NCBI RefSeq assembly: GCF_001679925.1
Contig: NZ_LYUZ01000103.1
Coordinates: 138,359 to 202,358, forward strand
Reading direction: 5' to 3'
Length of the DNA stretch: 64,000 nucleotides
Origin: Leisingera sp. JC1
GTDB taxonomy: Bacteria > Pseudomonadota > Alphaproteobacteria > Rhodobacterales > Rhodobacteraceae
The notes under the pieces are model-generated. The model saw only the letters and a list, made by a program, of their open reading frames with translations. It ran no database searches and was not told the DNA's origin. A program made the position numbers and the translations under genes. Numbering within the stretch: the stretch's first letter is position 1; the number at the start of each line of letters is the position of its first letter. Shown here one piece after another: positions 46,175 through 55,417 of the stretch.

Positions 46175-49100
46175 CTATCCGCGACGCCGCCTCCGAGGCG
46201 CAGTTCCGCGCCGCCCGTCCCGATGCCTCCACATGGCTGGCGGCCAACGCGGGCTCCGGCAAGACCAAGGTGCTGACCGACAGGGTGGCGCGGCTGCTGC
46301 TGAAGGGCGTGCAGCCACAACATATCCTGTGCCTCACCTACACCAAGGCCGCCGCCAGCGAGATGCAGAACCGGCTGTTCAAACGGCTTGGCGAATGGGC
46401 GATGCTGGGCGATCCGGCGCTGATCGCAGCACTGACCGAGCTGGGGGAGATCAACACTGCAGCCGGCGATCTGGCCAAGGCGCGCACCCTGTTTGCCCGC
46501 GCGATCGAGACGCCGGGCGGGCTGAAGATCCAGACCATCCACTCCTTCTGTTCGTCGCTGCTGCGCCGCTTCCCGCTGGAGGCCGGTGTCAGCCCGCAGT
46601 TTTCCGAGATGGACGACCGCGCAGGCCAATTGCTGCGGGCGGAGATCATGGAGGATTTCGCCCAAGGCGCGCAAGCACCGCAGGTCGACGCCCTGGCGCA
46701 CCATGTCAGCGACAGCGATTTCGAAATGCTCACGTCTGCCATCTGCCAGCGCCTCGCCGATTTCGGCGAGCCGCTGGACTGGAACGGGCTGCTGGACCTG
46801 TTCGGCCTGCCCGCAGGTTTCGACGAAACCGCGCTGGAGGCGTTGGTTTTCCTGGGCGGCGAGGAAGAGCTGCTGCAGCGCACCCGCGGCATGCTGAGGC
46901 AGGGCGGTACAACCGATCAGAGGGCAGCGGCCAAGCTCGCCGGCATCACCAAGCCCACGCTCGCCGATCTGGACACACTCGAAAGCGTCTTTCTGACCGG
47001 CGCCAGCGCCAAGGAACCGTTCACCGCCAAAATAGACAAGTTCCCAACTAAGAAACTGCGCGAATCCCACCTGTCCCTGATGGATCAGCTGGAACCGCTG
47101 ATGCGGCGGGTCGAGGATGCGCGCGCCAAACGCCTCGCCCTCACGGCCGCCCGCAAGAGCCACGACCTGCACCGCTTTGCTGCCGCCTTTCTGCCGGAAT
47201 ACGAGCGCCGCAAGCAGCTGCGCGGCTGGCTCGACTTTGACGACCTGATCCTGAAGGCCCGCCAGCTGCTGAACGATCCGGGCGTTGCTTCTTGGGTGCT
47301 CTACCGGCTGGACGGCGGCATCGACCACATTCTGGTGGACGAGGCGCAGGACACCAGCCCGGTGCAATGGGACGTAATCGAAAAGCTGGCCCAGGAATTC
47401 ACCGCCGGCGAGGGCGCGCGCTCGGACGTGGAGCGCACCATCTTTGTGGTCGGCGACAAGAAGCAGTCGATCTATTCCTTCCAGGGCGCTGACCCGGATG
47501 CGTTTGACAGGATGCAAAAGGAATTCGGCAACCGGCTGGCGGAAACCGGGGCAGGGCTGCAGGATGCCTCGCTCGATTTCTCTTTCCGCTCTTCTGCGGC
47601 AATCCTGAAGCTGGTCGATCTGGTGTTCAAGGACAGCCCGCGCGCCGGATTCCGCAAGGACGCGCTGCATAGGGCCTTCAAGTCAGACTTGCCAGGCCGG
47701 GTGGACCTGTGGCCCGTGGTAGAAAAGGTTGCGGATGACGAAGATCCCGATTGGACCAGCCCCGTCGACCGCCCAAGCAGCCGCCATCACACGGTGATTC
47801 TGGCGGAACGGATTGCCGGGTCGATCAAGCAGATGATCGAGACAGGCGTCACCATCCCCGAGGACGGCCAAGAGCGCGGCACATTCCAGCGGCGGCCGGT
47901 GCAGGCCGGAGATTTCCTGATCCTGGTGCAGCGACGCTCCGACCTGTTTTCGGAAATCATCCGCGCCTGCAAAAAGGCGGAACTGCCCATCGCTGGCGCT
48001 GACCGGCTGAAAGTCGGGGCGGAACTGGCGGTCAAGGACATCGCCGCCCTGCTGCGGTTTTTGGCGCTGCCGGAAGACTCTTTGTCCCTGGCGGAGGCTC
48101 TGAAATCGCCGCTGTTCGGCTGGGATGAGCAAACATTGTTCGATCTCGCGCACCGGCGGGAGGCGATGTACCTGTGGCCGGCGCTGCGTGAACGGGCAGG
48201 GGAGTTTCCGGAGACCATGACGGTGCTGGATGACCTGCGCGCCAATGCCGATTTCCTGCGCCCCTTTGACCTGATCGAACGCATCCTGACCCGGCACGGC
48301 GGCCGCCAGAAACTGCTGGGCCGGCTGGGGCCGGAAGCGGAAGACGGTATCAATGCGCTGCTGTCGCAGGCTCTGGCGTATGAGCGCACCGATGTGCCCA
48401 GCCTCACCGGGTTTCTGGTCTGGATGCAGACCGATGATCTGGAGATCAAACGCCAGATGGGCGCGGCCGGCAATATGATCCGGGTGATGTCGGTGCATGG
48501 ATCCAAAGGTCTGGAGGCGCCGATCGTGATCCTGCCGGACACCGCCAAACGCCAGGCCCCGCGGGACGCGGAGATCATGCTGGCCGAAGGCACACCTGTC
48601 TGGAAGCTGCCCAAGGACCAGATGCCTACTGCTATGCTGGCGGCCCGTGAATCTGCCCAGGAAAAGCTGCAGAATGAACGCCTGCGGCTGCTCTATGTGG
48701 CTCTGACCCGGGCGGAAAAGTGGCTGATTGTCGCTGCCGCGGGCGACGCGGGCGAACAGGGCGACAGCTGGTACCGCATGACAGAGGGCGCTTTGCGCGA
48801 GGGTGGAGCAGTGGAATTCGACTGTCCCGGCGGGGCAGGATTACGCCTGCAGCACGGGAATTGGGACGGGCTGCCTTTGGTTGCAACGCCGGTCGAGGAA
48901 GTTGTGAAACACAGCCTGCCCGAGGTTTTCAACCGGCCAGCCAGAGCCTATGCGGCCCCAGCGCCGGCACTCAGTCCTTCGGACCTGGGCGGGGCGAAGG
49001 CCTTGCCAGGTGACCTGGGCCTGGATGAGGAAGCCGCCAAGGCTCGCGGCAGCCGGCTGCACCTGCTGCTGGAGCACCTGCCGGGCCGGCCTGAAGACCA

Positions 49101-49524
49101 CTGGCCGCAGCTTGCCGGCAACCTTCTGCAGGATGCCGAGGATACTGCAGAGCTGCTCGCCGAGGCGTCCGGTGTTCTGCAAAACGCCGGCTTGTCCCAT
49201 ATTTTCGCCCCTGAAACCCTGGCAGAAGTGCCCATCACCGCCGACCTGAACGAGGGCCGTCTGCATGGCATCATTGACCGCCTGATCGTCACACCTGACA
49301 GGGTTCTGGCGGTGGACTTCAAATCCAATGCCACCGTACCGGAAGTGCCGGAACAATGCCCCGAAGGTTTGCTGCGCCAGATGGGTGCCTATGCCCATGC
49401 GCTGGCACAGATTTACCCGGGCCGCACTATCGAAACCGCGCTTCTTTGGACCCGAACGGCCACGCTGATGCCGCTGCCGCACGAACTTGTGACAGCGGCG
49501 CTGATGCGGCGTCTGGAACCTTGA
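46171..49524 (+). CDS. addA: AddA helicase-nuclease subunit
   Basis: A 1117-residue UvrD-like helicase. Walker A (AANAGSGKTKVL) lies near residue 30, the Walker B region is DEAQDTSPVQW, and LRLLYVALTRAEKWLIVAAA marks helicase motif VI. The C-terminal nuclease has GIIDRLIVTPDRVLAVDFKS (catalytic Asp and Lys). It resects DNA ends and loads RecA. I chose ATG at 46171 overlapping the addB stop. It ends the tsaE-amgK-murU-addB-addA run; trxA follows 62 bases later. Confidence 0.96.
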   Translation: MTIRDAASEAQFRAARPDASTWLAANAGSGKTKVLTDRVARLLLKGVQPQHILCLTYTKAAASEMQNRLFKRLGEWAMLGDPALIAALTELGEINTAAGDLAKARTLFARAIETPGGLKIQTIHSFCSSLLRRFPLEAGVSPQFSEMDDRAGQLLRAEIMEDFAQGAQAPQVDALAHHVSDSDFEMLTSAICQRLADFGEPLDWNGLLDLFGLPAGFDETALEALVFLGGEEELLQRTRGMLRQGGTTDQRAAAKLAGITKPTLADLDTLESVFLTGASAKEPFTAKIDKFPTKKLRESHLSLMDQLEPLMRRVEDARAKRLALTAARKSHDLHRFAAAFLPEYERRKQLRGWLDFDDLILKARQLLNDPGVASWVLYRLDGGIDHILVDEAQDTSPVQWDVIEKLAQEFTAGEGARSDVERTIFVVGDKKQSIYSFQGADPDAFDRMQKEFGNRLAETGAGLQDASLDFSFRSSAAILKLVDLVFKDSPRAGFRKDALHRAFKSDLPGRVDLWPVVEKVADDEDPDWTSPVDRPSSRHHTVILAERIAGSIKQMIETGVTIPEDGQERGTFQRRPVQAGDFLILVQRRSDLFSEIIRACKKAELPIAGADRLKVGAELAVKDIAALLRFLALPEDSLSLAEALKSPLFGWDEQTLFDLAHRREAMYLWPALRERAGEFPETMTVLDDLRANADFLRPFDLIERILTRHGGRQKLLGRLGPEAEDGINALLSQALAYERTDVPSLTGFLVWMQTDDLEIKRQMGAAGNMIRVMSVHGSKGLEAPIVILPDTAKRQAPRDAEIMLAEGTPVWKLPKDQMPTAMLAARESAQEKLQNERLRLLYVALTRAEKWLIVAAAGDAGEQGDSWYRMTEGALREGGAVEFDCPGGAGLRLQHGNWDGLPLVATPVEEVVKHSLPEVFNRPARAYAAPAPALSPSDLGGAKALPGDLGLDEEAAKARGSRLHLLLEHLPGRPEDHWPQLAGNLLQDAEDTAELLAEASGVLQNAGLSHIFAPETLAEVPITADLNEGRLHGIIDRLIVTPDRVLAVDFKSNATVPEVPEQCPEGLLRQMGAYAHALAQIYPGRTIETALLWTRTATLMPLPHELVTAALMRRLEP

Positions 49525-49586
49525 CGATCCGTTAAGCCGTACATAGGTTCCAACTCCAGTTGCCACACACTCATGGAGACATGCAT

Positions 49587-49907
49587 ATGTCCACCGTAGC
49601 CGTCACCGACGCCACCTTTGACACCGAAGTCAAGAACTCCGATATCCCCGTTGTGGTGGATTTCTGGGCCGAGTGGTGCGGTCCCTGCAAACAGATTGGC
49701 CCGGCTCTGGAAGAGCTTGCCGCAGAATTCGGCGGCAAGGTGAAAATCGCCAAGGTCGACGTTGACAGCAACCCGAACTCCGCCGCTGCCATGGGCGTGC
49801 GCGGCATTCCGGCGTTGTTCATCTTCAAGGACGGCCAGGTGATCTCCAACCGTGCCGGCGCCGCCCCCAAGGCCGCGCTGCAGAGCTGGATCGAAGAGTC
49901 GATCTGA
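49587..49907 (+). CDS. trxA: Thioredoxin 1
   Basis: A 106-residue thioredoxin with the active site WCGPC (Cys31 and Cys34) in [16 protein letters not shown], the cis-proline segment [11 protein letters not shown] and a typical fold length. It reduces protein disulfides in the cytoplasm. I chose ATG at 49587 (MSTVAV); a nearby upstream ATG in CATGCATATG is two codons away and less typical. A strong terminator follows. It may have its own promoter in the 62-bp gap after addA. Confidence 0.96.
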   Translation: MSTVAVTDATFDTEVKNSDIPVVVDFWAEWCGPCKQIGPALEELAAEFGGKVKIAKVDVDSNPNSAAAMGVRGIPALFIFKDGQVISNRAGAAPKAALQSWIEESI

Positions 49908-49930
49908 GCCGGATCCAAACCGGATTTCCT

Positions 49931-49962
49931 AGGGCTGTCCCCACGGGGACGGCCCTTTTTTG
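49931..49962 (+). terminator. Terminator of trxA
   Basis: GC-rich stem (GGGCxGTCCCC paired with GGGGACGGCCC around a 2-base loop) directly followed by TTTTTTG. Confidence 0.88.
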
Positions 49963-50058
49963 TTTTGAGCGCTGGCGTACCGGCTGGCGGCAAACTGGCA
50001 CTGTCCTTTGAGCTGATACCCTGCGACGGTTCGCCTTGAGACAGGTAAAGGAGGCAAA

Positions 50059-50406
50059 ATGGCCAAGACACGGGTACTGGTGGAATTCGGCATGGGCACG
50101 TCGCTGAGGCGCGAGGACTATACTGAAGCCGCTCGCCGGGCGATCAAGGACGCGCTGTGGCACAACTCCGTCAATATGGCGGAACTGTTTGATTTCCGTA
50201 AGGAAGACATGATCATCGACGCGGAGATCGGTGTGCAGAAACCAGAAGCGGTAGACAGGGACGCACTGCTGGAGATTTTTCCCTACGGCCAGCCCAGCAT
50301 CCGGGTTGTGGAAGGCGGGCTCAACATTGAAAAACCGCAGGGCGGATGCACGGTGATAGCCAATGCGGCTGTGGTGGTTTCCTTTGACATGGAGACGGTG
50401 GAATGA
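50059..50406 (+). CDS. Lin0512-family protein, copy 1
   Basis: A 115-residue protein of the Lin0512 family, whose function is unknown. Typical features are VEFGMGTSLRREDYTEAARR, an AxxxAIKDALWHNS helix and a C-terminal GGLNIEKPQGG followed by VIANAAVVVSF. Its N-terminal half is clearly homologous to the next gene. A strong AAAGGAGG lies upstream of the ATG. It overlaps copy 2 by 4 bases; the pair probably forms a heteromer, by inference only. Confidence 0.82.
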   Translation: MAKTRVLVEFGMGTSLRREDYTEAARRAIKDALWHNSVNMAELFDFRKEDMIIDAEIGVQKPEAVDRDALLEIFPYGQPSIRVVEGGLNIEKPQGGCTVIANAAVVVSFDMETVE

Positions 50407-50768
50407 GCGAGAAACGCATCATCCTGGAAATGGGCACCGGCAACGACCTTTACGGCCAGGATTACACCAAGGCGGCGCGGCGCGCGGTGCAGGACGCACT
50501 GCATCATTCGTCGATCACCCTGTTTTCCAAGCTTGGCATCGATCACAGCGAAATGCGTGTTGACGTGACCATCGGGGTGCAGCGGCCGGAGGCGGTGGAT
50601 TGCGATCTGGTAGCGCAGGATCTGCCGCGGGGCAGGGCCAGTGTGCGGGCGGTCAACGGCGGGCTGGATGTGGAGGATGCAGAAGCCGGCAGCCGCCATG
50701 TTGTGGCCACCGCAGCAATTGAGGCCTGGCTGCCGGATCAGGCCGGGAAATACAAAATAGCCAACTAA
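50403..50768 (+). CDS. Lin0512-family protein, copy 2
   Basis: A 121-residue paralogue of the preceding gene: LEMGTGNDLYGQDYTKAARR aligns with VEFGMGTSLRREDYTEAARR, and VTIGVQRPEAVD with AEIGVQKPEAVD. The ATG overlaps the stop of copy 1 (ATGA), as in a recent or functionally tied tandem pair. No catalytic motif was recognised. A hairpin shared with the opposing DUF1127 gene follows. Confidence 0.82.
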   Translation: MSEKRIILEMGTGNDLYGQDYTKAARRAVQDALHHSSITLFSKLGIDHSEMRVDVTIGVQRPEAVDCDLVAQDLPRGRASVRAVNGGLDVEDAEAGSRHVVATAAIEAWLPDQAGKYKIAN

Positions 50769-50778
50769 AAATGAACAA

Positions 50779-50800
50779 AGCCGCCCGTTTCAGGGCGGCT
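50779..50800. terminator. Hairpin between convergent Lin0512 pair and DUF1127 gene
   Basis: Perfect 8-bp stem AGCCGCCC/GGGCGGCT with a 6-base loop, placed to end both transcripts. Confidence 0.7.
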
Positions 50801-50827
50801 CATTCCAAGTCTTCGACCATTTTAGTC

Positions 50828-51019
50828 TCAGATCTTGGCGATGTCAGCACGGCTCATGCCGATGTCGTCCAGCTGTGCGTCGGTCAGCCGTTCCAGAGCC
50901 TTGCGGGTCTCGCGGGCTTCATACCACTCAATGATGGAGCTTTTCACGCTGGTCATAGCGTCGACCACGCGGAGAACGGTGACTGCTCCGAGCGGCGCAT
51001 GAATGTTTGCGGTCGTCAT
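50828..51019 (-). CDS. DUF1127-family small protein
   Basis: A 63-residue protein whose C-terminal part (EARETRKALERLTDAQLDDI then GMSRADI) is the Arg/Leu-rich DUF1127 (YjiS-like) motif. Small DUF1127 proteins in alphaproteobacteria have been linked to phosphate, carbon and RNA metabolism, but no role can be read here. I chose ATG at 51019 with AGAAGGA upstream; the open frame continues further, without conserved sequence. It is monocistronic and divergent from hslV. Confidence 0.85.
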   Translation of the reverse strand: MTTANIHAPLGAVTVLRVVDAMTSVKSSIIEWYEARETRKALERLTDAQLDDIGMSRADIAKI

Positions 51020-51251
51020 TTGCGCATATCCTTCTAAGAAACAGCCGACCCTGTGCCGGTTGTGAGCCCCATGTAGGATGAGCAGCTGAGTCCCGCAATT
51101 GCCGGTTCGACAGCCCCGCCTTGCACTTTCTGCATAGCAGCGAGACCCTTTGCAACCATTGCGCTGCGGCTGCAATGCCCGTGATCCGGGCCGCTCCCTT
51201 GTGCCGGCGGGGGGATGGTTCCATATAGGGGGCAACTAAACGGAGGCATAA

Positions 51252-51815
51252 ATGGCAGACGATCAATTCCCCGGCTGGCACGGCACCACCATCATCGGCG
51301 TCAAGAAGGGCGGGCAGGTGGTCATCGCCGGCGACGGCCAAGTGTCGCTGGGGCAGACAGTGATCAAGGGCACCGCCCGCAAAGTGCGCCGCCTGTCGCC
51401 CGGCGGTTTTGATGTGGTGGCAGGTTTTGCCGGCTCGACCGCGGATGCTTTCACCCTGCTGGAGCGTCTTGAAGCCAAGCTGGAAGCAACCCCGGGCCAG
51501 CTGGCCCGCGCCAGTGTGGAGCTGGCCAAGGACTGGCGCACCGACAAGTACCTGCAGAAGCTGGAGGCGATGCTGATCGTCACCGACGGCACCGATATGT
51601 TTGTGATCACCGGCGCCGGCGATGTTCTGGAGCCTGAGCATGACGTGGCAGCCATCGGTTCTGGCGGCAATTTTGCCCTGGCAGCGGCCCGCGGCATGAT
51701 GGACAGCGAGAAATCCGCAGAATCCGTAGCCCGCGACGCCATGGCCATCGCCGCCGATATCTGCGTCTACACCAATGGAAACCTGACCGTCGAAACCATT
51801 GGAAAGGAAGGCTGA
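51252..51815 (+). CDS. hslV: ATP-dependent protease peptidase subunit HslV (ClpQ)
   Basis: A 187-residue proteasome-like threonine protease. The family core ([20 protein letters not shown]) begins 11 residues after the ATG. The catalytic N-terminal Thr must therefore be exposed by removing a short propeptide ([11 protein letters not shown]), unlike the Met-Thr start of Escherichia coli HslV. A GGAGG lies 5 bases before the ATG at 51252. It pairs with HslU, encoded after one intervening gene. Confidence 0.96.
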   Translation: MADDQFPGWHGTTIIGVKKGGQVVIAGDGQVSLGQTVIKGTARKVRRLSPGGFDVVAGFAGSTADAFTLLERLEAKLEATPGQLARASVELAKDWRTDKYLQKLEAMLIVTDGTDMFVITGAGDVLEPEHDVAAIGSGGNFALAAARGMMDSEKSAESVARDAMAIAADICVYTNGNLTVETIGKEG

Positions 51816-51816
51816 C

Positions 51817-52887
51817 GTGGGCAGGGTCAACCAGGATGATCTGCGCGCCGCCGTTGGCTCAGGCCTGCTAAGCGAAGCTCAGGCGGCCTCGCTGCTGGCA
51901 TTGGCTGACAGCCGCCGGGGCGCCAGGGAAAACCTGGCTCCGGGCGATGAACCCTTTGAACTTTTTAAAGGGTTCAACGAGATTTTCATCGTCATCGGCC
52001 TGTTGATCCTGACCTCCGGCTGGATGGCTTTTACAGCTGTCGATCTGGCAGGCTCGCTGGGCGGCTATCAGCAGAAGGCGGTCTACTCTTCCATCGCTGG
52101 AGCCGCAGTTCTGTGGCTGCTGTCCGAATACTTCATCCGCCGCCGCCGCATGGTTGCACCCGCCATTGCTCTGTCGCTGCTGTGGGCCGGTAACGCAGGC
52201 ACCGGGTTCACAGCGCATTTCTCGCAACCCTTCATGATCGCCCAGAACGACTTCTCCAGTCTGCCGCTGCCTGTTGCAGCTGCAACCGCTACAATCGCAA
52301 TGTTCTGGATGCGCTTCCGGGTCCCCTTTGCCATGGCATTGATTGCTTTGGGGGTCTTTGCGGTTGCACTGCTGTCAGGCGCCATACGGGCCGGCACCCC
52401 TGCAGGAATAAGCGACCTGTTCCTGCTGTCAGCCAGTGGCCCCTTTGCCTGGATCACCCTGGCTGTCGGGTGCTGCGTTTTCGCGGTTGCGATGGTTTTC
52501 GATCTCAGCGATCCGCACCGGGTGACGCGGCGGTCGGCCCAGGGGTTCTGGCTGCATGTCGTTGCCGCGCCAGCCCTGGTCAACACCATTGCTCTCAGCC
52601 TTCTGGACAGTGGAACTTCCAATTCAAACTTTCTCTTGTTTGCCGTCCTTGTGCTGTTTGCCCTCATCGCAATCATCATCGACCGCCGGTCCTTCCTCAT
52701 TGCCGCCATCGGCTACAGCGTCACCCTGGCCGGCACCGTGTTCAACGGCGAAGGCACCGCCGTCACCATACTGGCGCTTGGTGTGTTTCTGGTTGCCCTC
52801 GGCGCCTTCTGGAGCCGCATCCGAGCGGTCCTGCTTACCCCCTTGTCCGGTGTGCTGCCACTTGACCGGCTGCCGCCCTCACACTGA
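51817..52887 (+). CDS. DUF2157/DUF4401-like multi-pass membrane protein between hslV and hslU
   Basis: A 356-residue protein with an N-terminal soluble part (about 1-50; residues 16-30 recall the SGLLSEAQA start of DUF2157 proteins). About ten hydrophobic segments follow between residues 55 and 345. A GTG start at 51817, one base after the hslV stop and with GGAAGG nearby, is preferred over an ATG inside hslV. No transport or catalytic motif was recognised. Its position between the two subunits of one protease is unusual; co-transcription is likely, a shared function is not shown. Confidence 0.7.
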   Translation: MGRVNQDDLRAAVGSGLLSEAQAASLLALADSRRGARENLAPGDEPFELFKGFNEIFIVIGLLILTSGWMAFTAVDLAGSLGGYQQKAVYSSIAGAAVLWLLSEYFIRRRRMVAPAIALSLLWAGNAGTGFTAHFSQPFMIAQNDFSSLPLPVAAATATIAMFWMRFRVPFAMALIALGVFAVALLSGAIRAGTPAGISDLFLLSASGPFAWITLAVGCCVFAVAMVFDLSDPHRVTRRSAQGFWLHVVAAPALVNTIALSLLDSGTSNSNFLLFAVLVLFALIAIIIDRRSFLIAAIGYSVTLAGTVFNGEGTAVTILALGVFLVALGAFWSRIRAVLLTPLSGVLPLDRLPPSH

Positions 52888-52900
52888 AACGGAAAGACCC

Positions 52901-54214
52901 ATGACTGATCTGACCCCGCGCGAAATCGTTTCCGAGCTGGACCGCTTCATTATCGGCCAAAAGGAAGCCAAACGGGCCGTGGCAGTAGCACTGCGCAGCC
53001 GCTGGCGGCGCAAACAGCTGTCCGACGACCTGCGCGACGAGGTGTACCCCAAGAACATCCTGATGATCGGCCCCACCGGCGTCGGCAAAACCGAGATTTC
53101 CCGCCGTCTGGCCAAGTTGGCCCGTGCGCCTTTCATCAAGGTGGAAGCCACCAAGTTCACCGAGGTCGGCTATGTCGGCAGGGACGTGGAGCAGATCATC
53201 CGCGATCTGGTGGACAGCGCCATTGCCCAAACCCGCGAGTACATGCGCGAAGACGTAAAGGCCAACGCCCACAAGGCCGCAGAGGACCGGGTGGTGGAAG
53301 CCATCGCCGGCAGTGATGCCCGTGAAGCCACCCGCGAGATGTTTCGCAAGAAGCTGAAGGCGGGCGAACTGGACGACACGGTGATCGAGCTGGATGTGGC
53401 CGACACCTCCAACCCGATGGGCAACATGTTTGAAATCCCCGGCCAGCCCGGCGGCGGCAACATGGGGATGCTGAATCTGGGCGATCTGTTCGGTAAGGCG
53501 ATGGGCGGGCGCACCACCCGCAAGAAGATGACCGTTGCCGAAAGCTATGAGGTGCTGATCAGCGAGGAAGCAGACAAGCTGCTGGATGACGAAACCGTCA
53601 CCCGCACCGCGCTGGAGTCGGTGGAGCAGAACGGCATCGTCTTCCTGGACGAGATCGACAAGGTTTGCGCGCGCCAGGAAACCCGCGGCGGTGACGTCAG
53701 CCGGGAAGGCGTGCAGCGCGACCTGCTGCCGCTGATCGAAGGCACCACCGTCAGCACCAAGCACGGGCCGGTCAAGACGGACCACATCCTGTTCATTGCT
53801 TCCGGTGCCTTCCACATTGCCAAACCATCGGATCTGCTGCCGGAACTTCAGGGCCGCCTTCCGATCCGGGTGAACCTGCGGGCGCTGACCGAGAAGGACT
53901 TTGTCCGCATCCTCACCGAGACCGACAACGCGCTGACGCGCCAGTACACCGCGCTGATGGGGACCGAGGAAGTTGAAGTGACTTTCACAGAGGACGGTAT
54001 CGCTGCGCTGGCCAAAATTGCGGCCGAAGTGAACCAGACTGTAGAGAACATCGGTGCCCGCCGGCTTTATACCGTGATGGAACGGGTCTTCGAAGAACTC
54101 TCCTTTACGGCACCAGACCGATCCGGTGAAGCTGTCACGGTTGACGCAGCTTTTGTGACGAAAAACCTGGGCGAGCTTGGCCGGTCTGCGGATGTCAGCC
54201 GTTACGTGCTGTAA
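52901..54214 (+). CDS. hslU: ATP-dependent protease ATPase subunit HslU (ClpY)
   Basis: A 437-residue AAA+ unfoldase of the HslUV protease. The N-terminal [20 protein letters not shown] is diagnostic. Walker A GPTGVGKT lies at residues 57-64, Walker B in [10 protein letters not shown], and sensor/arginine-finger region [12 protein letters not shown] near the C-terminus. I chose ATG at 52901; the open frame extends upstream into the membrane-protein gene in another frame. A 12-bp hairpin follows 30 bases after the stop. Confidence 0.97.
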   Translation: MTDLTPREIVSELDRFIIGQKEAKRAVAVALRSRWRRKQLSDDLRDEVYPKNILMIGPTGVGKTEISRRLAKLARAPFIKVEATKFTEVGYVGRDVEQIIRDLVDSAIAQTREYMREDVKANAHKAAEDRVVEAIAGSDAREATREMFRKKLKAGELDDTVIELDVADTSNPMGNMFEIPGQPGGGNMGMLNLGDLFGKAMGGRTTRKKMTVAESYEVLISEEADKLLDDETVTRTALESVEQNGIVFLDEIDKVCARQETRGGDVSREGVQRDLLPLIEGTTVSTKHGPVKTDHILFIASGAFHIAKPSDLLPELQGRLPIRVNLRALTEKDFVRILTETDNALTRQYTALMGTEEVEVTFTEDGIAALAKIAAEVNQTVENIGARRLYTVMERVFEELSFTAPDRSGEAVTVDAAFVTKNLGELGRSADVSRYVL

Positions 54215-54243
54215 ACCGCCATCACAAGGTACAGCTACTGGAC

Positions 54244-54275
54244 AATGGCGGCAGGTCGGATAGCCTGCCGCCATT
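54244..54275 (+). terminator. Hairpin after hslU
   Basis: Inverted repeat AATGGCGGCAGG/CCTGCCGCCATT (12 bp, 8-base loop) followed by TGAAATTGG. The T-run is poor but the stem is very strong. Confidence 0.7.
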
Positions 54276-54295
54276 TGAAATTGGGGACTGGCACA

Positions 54296-55411
54296 ATGCA
54301 GGTTCTGCGCACGGTTTGCGTTTTTCTATTGATTGGGCTGGCAGGCTGTACGGACAGATCCTACTCACCTACAGTCCCCGAAGCCTTGAACGTTGGCAAA
54401 CCCGCAACTGTCTTTGCAGCCACTAACCGGGAATCGTTGCCCGATGGCACATTCGGGTCTGAGAGAACCGACGGTATTAGCCTGCTGGAACTCACAGTTT
54501 CAATTCCGCCCGAACATAAACCTGGCTCATTGAAATTCGGTTATGCAAACCCGGACCCCTCGGCTGAGTTCACTATGGCGGGACGCAGGAAATTCCAAAC
54601 GGAAGCAGCTTTTTCGTCTAGGCTTCGCCAAGAGCTGGCCAAGTTTCCTGCCAACGAGAGGGACGTGACCGTTTTTGTGCACGGCTTCAATTCTACTCAG
54701 GCGGAAACTGCATTCAGGGCCGCCCAGCTGACACATGACCTTAATGTTCCCGGCGCAACTGTCATCTATTCCTGGCCCAGCAAGGGCAAGGCACTTGGCT
54801 ATGCCTATGACGGCGACAGCGTTCTGTTTGCACGTGACGGACTGGAGACGCTGCTGCGTAAGCTGCGCACGTCCGGCGCCGGCCGGGTTGTCGTCGTGGC
54901 ACATTCCATGGGCGGGCTGCTGACCATGGAGACTCTTCGGCAGATTGAAATCAAGTCGCCAGGATGGACCGCCCGCAACCTGGGCGGCGTGGTGCTGATG
55001 TCACCGGATCTGGACGTGGATGTATTCAAATCGCAAATGACCCGCTTTGCCGAAGTCCCGCAGCCGTTTGCGATCTTTGTTTCGCAAAAGGACAATATCC
55101 TGACCCTGTCGCAGAGACTGCGCGGATTGGATGGGCGTGCAAGGCTTGGCAACATCAACAATGCCGAGGAGATCAGTGATTTGCCGGTGGAAGTTATTGA
55201 TACTACAGCCTTTGCAGATGAGGCGGAATCACAGCATTTTGTTGCCGCCACATCACCGGCGCTGCTGGCACTGCTGAACGGTGCGAGGGAGACGGCACAG
55301 AGCTTTGAACACAGTCAGGACCGGCTGCGCAGGATTTTGCCCGGCCAGATCGTTATCCGGGACAACGCAGTTGAAATCGCCCTGGAAGGTCCCCCGTCAG
55401 ACAATAGGTGA
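54296..55411 (+). CDS. DUF900-type alpha/beta-hydrolase lipoprotein
   Basis: A 371-residue predicted lipoprotein: signal MQVLRTVCVFLLIGLAGC with lipobox LAGC. The DUF900 alpha/beta-hydrolase core has an oxyanion region VFVHGFNSTQAETAFRAA and a nucleophile elbow AHSMGG (Ser). A downstream acidic residue lies in SPDLDVDVF and the likely catalytic His in ESQHFVAA. The substrate is unknown; an esterase or lipase-like activity is plausible. I chose ATG at 54296, after the hslU hairpin. The sequence looks somewhat less GC-rich than its neighbours. It converges with the Smr gene. Confidence 0.85.
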   Translation: MQVLRTVCVFLLIGLAGCTDRSYSPTVPEALNVGKPATVFAATNRESLPDGTFGSERTDGISLLELTVSIPPEHKPGSLKFGYANPDPSAEFTMAGRRKFQTEAAFSSRLRQELAKFPANERDVTVFVHGFNSTQAETAFRAAQLTHDLNVPGATVIYSWPSKGKALGYAYDGDSVLFARDGLETLLRKLRTSGAGRVVVVAHSMGGLLTMETLRQIEIKSPGWTARNLGGVVLMSPDLDVDVFKSQMTRFAEVPQPFAIFVSQKDNILTLSQRLRGLDGRARLGNINNAEEISDLPVEVIDTTAFADEAESQHFVAATSPALLALLNGARETAQSFEHSQDRLRRILPGQIVIRDNAVEIALEGPPSDNR

Positions 55412-55417
55412 CGGCCC

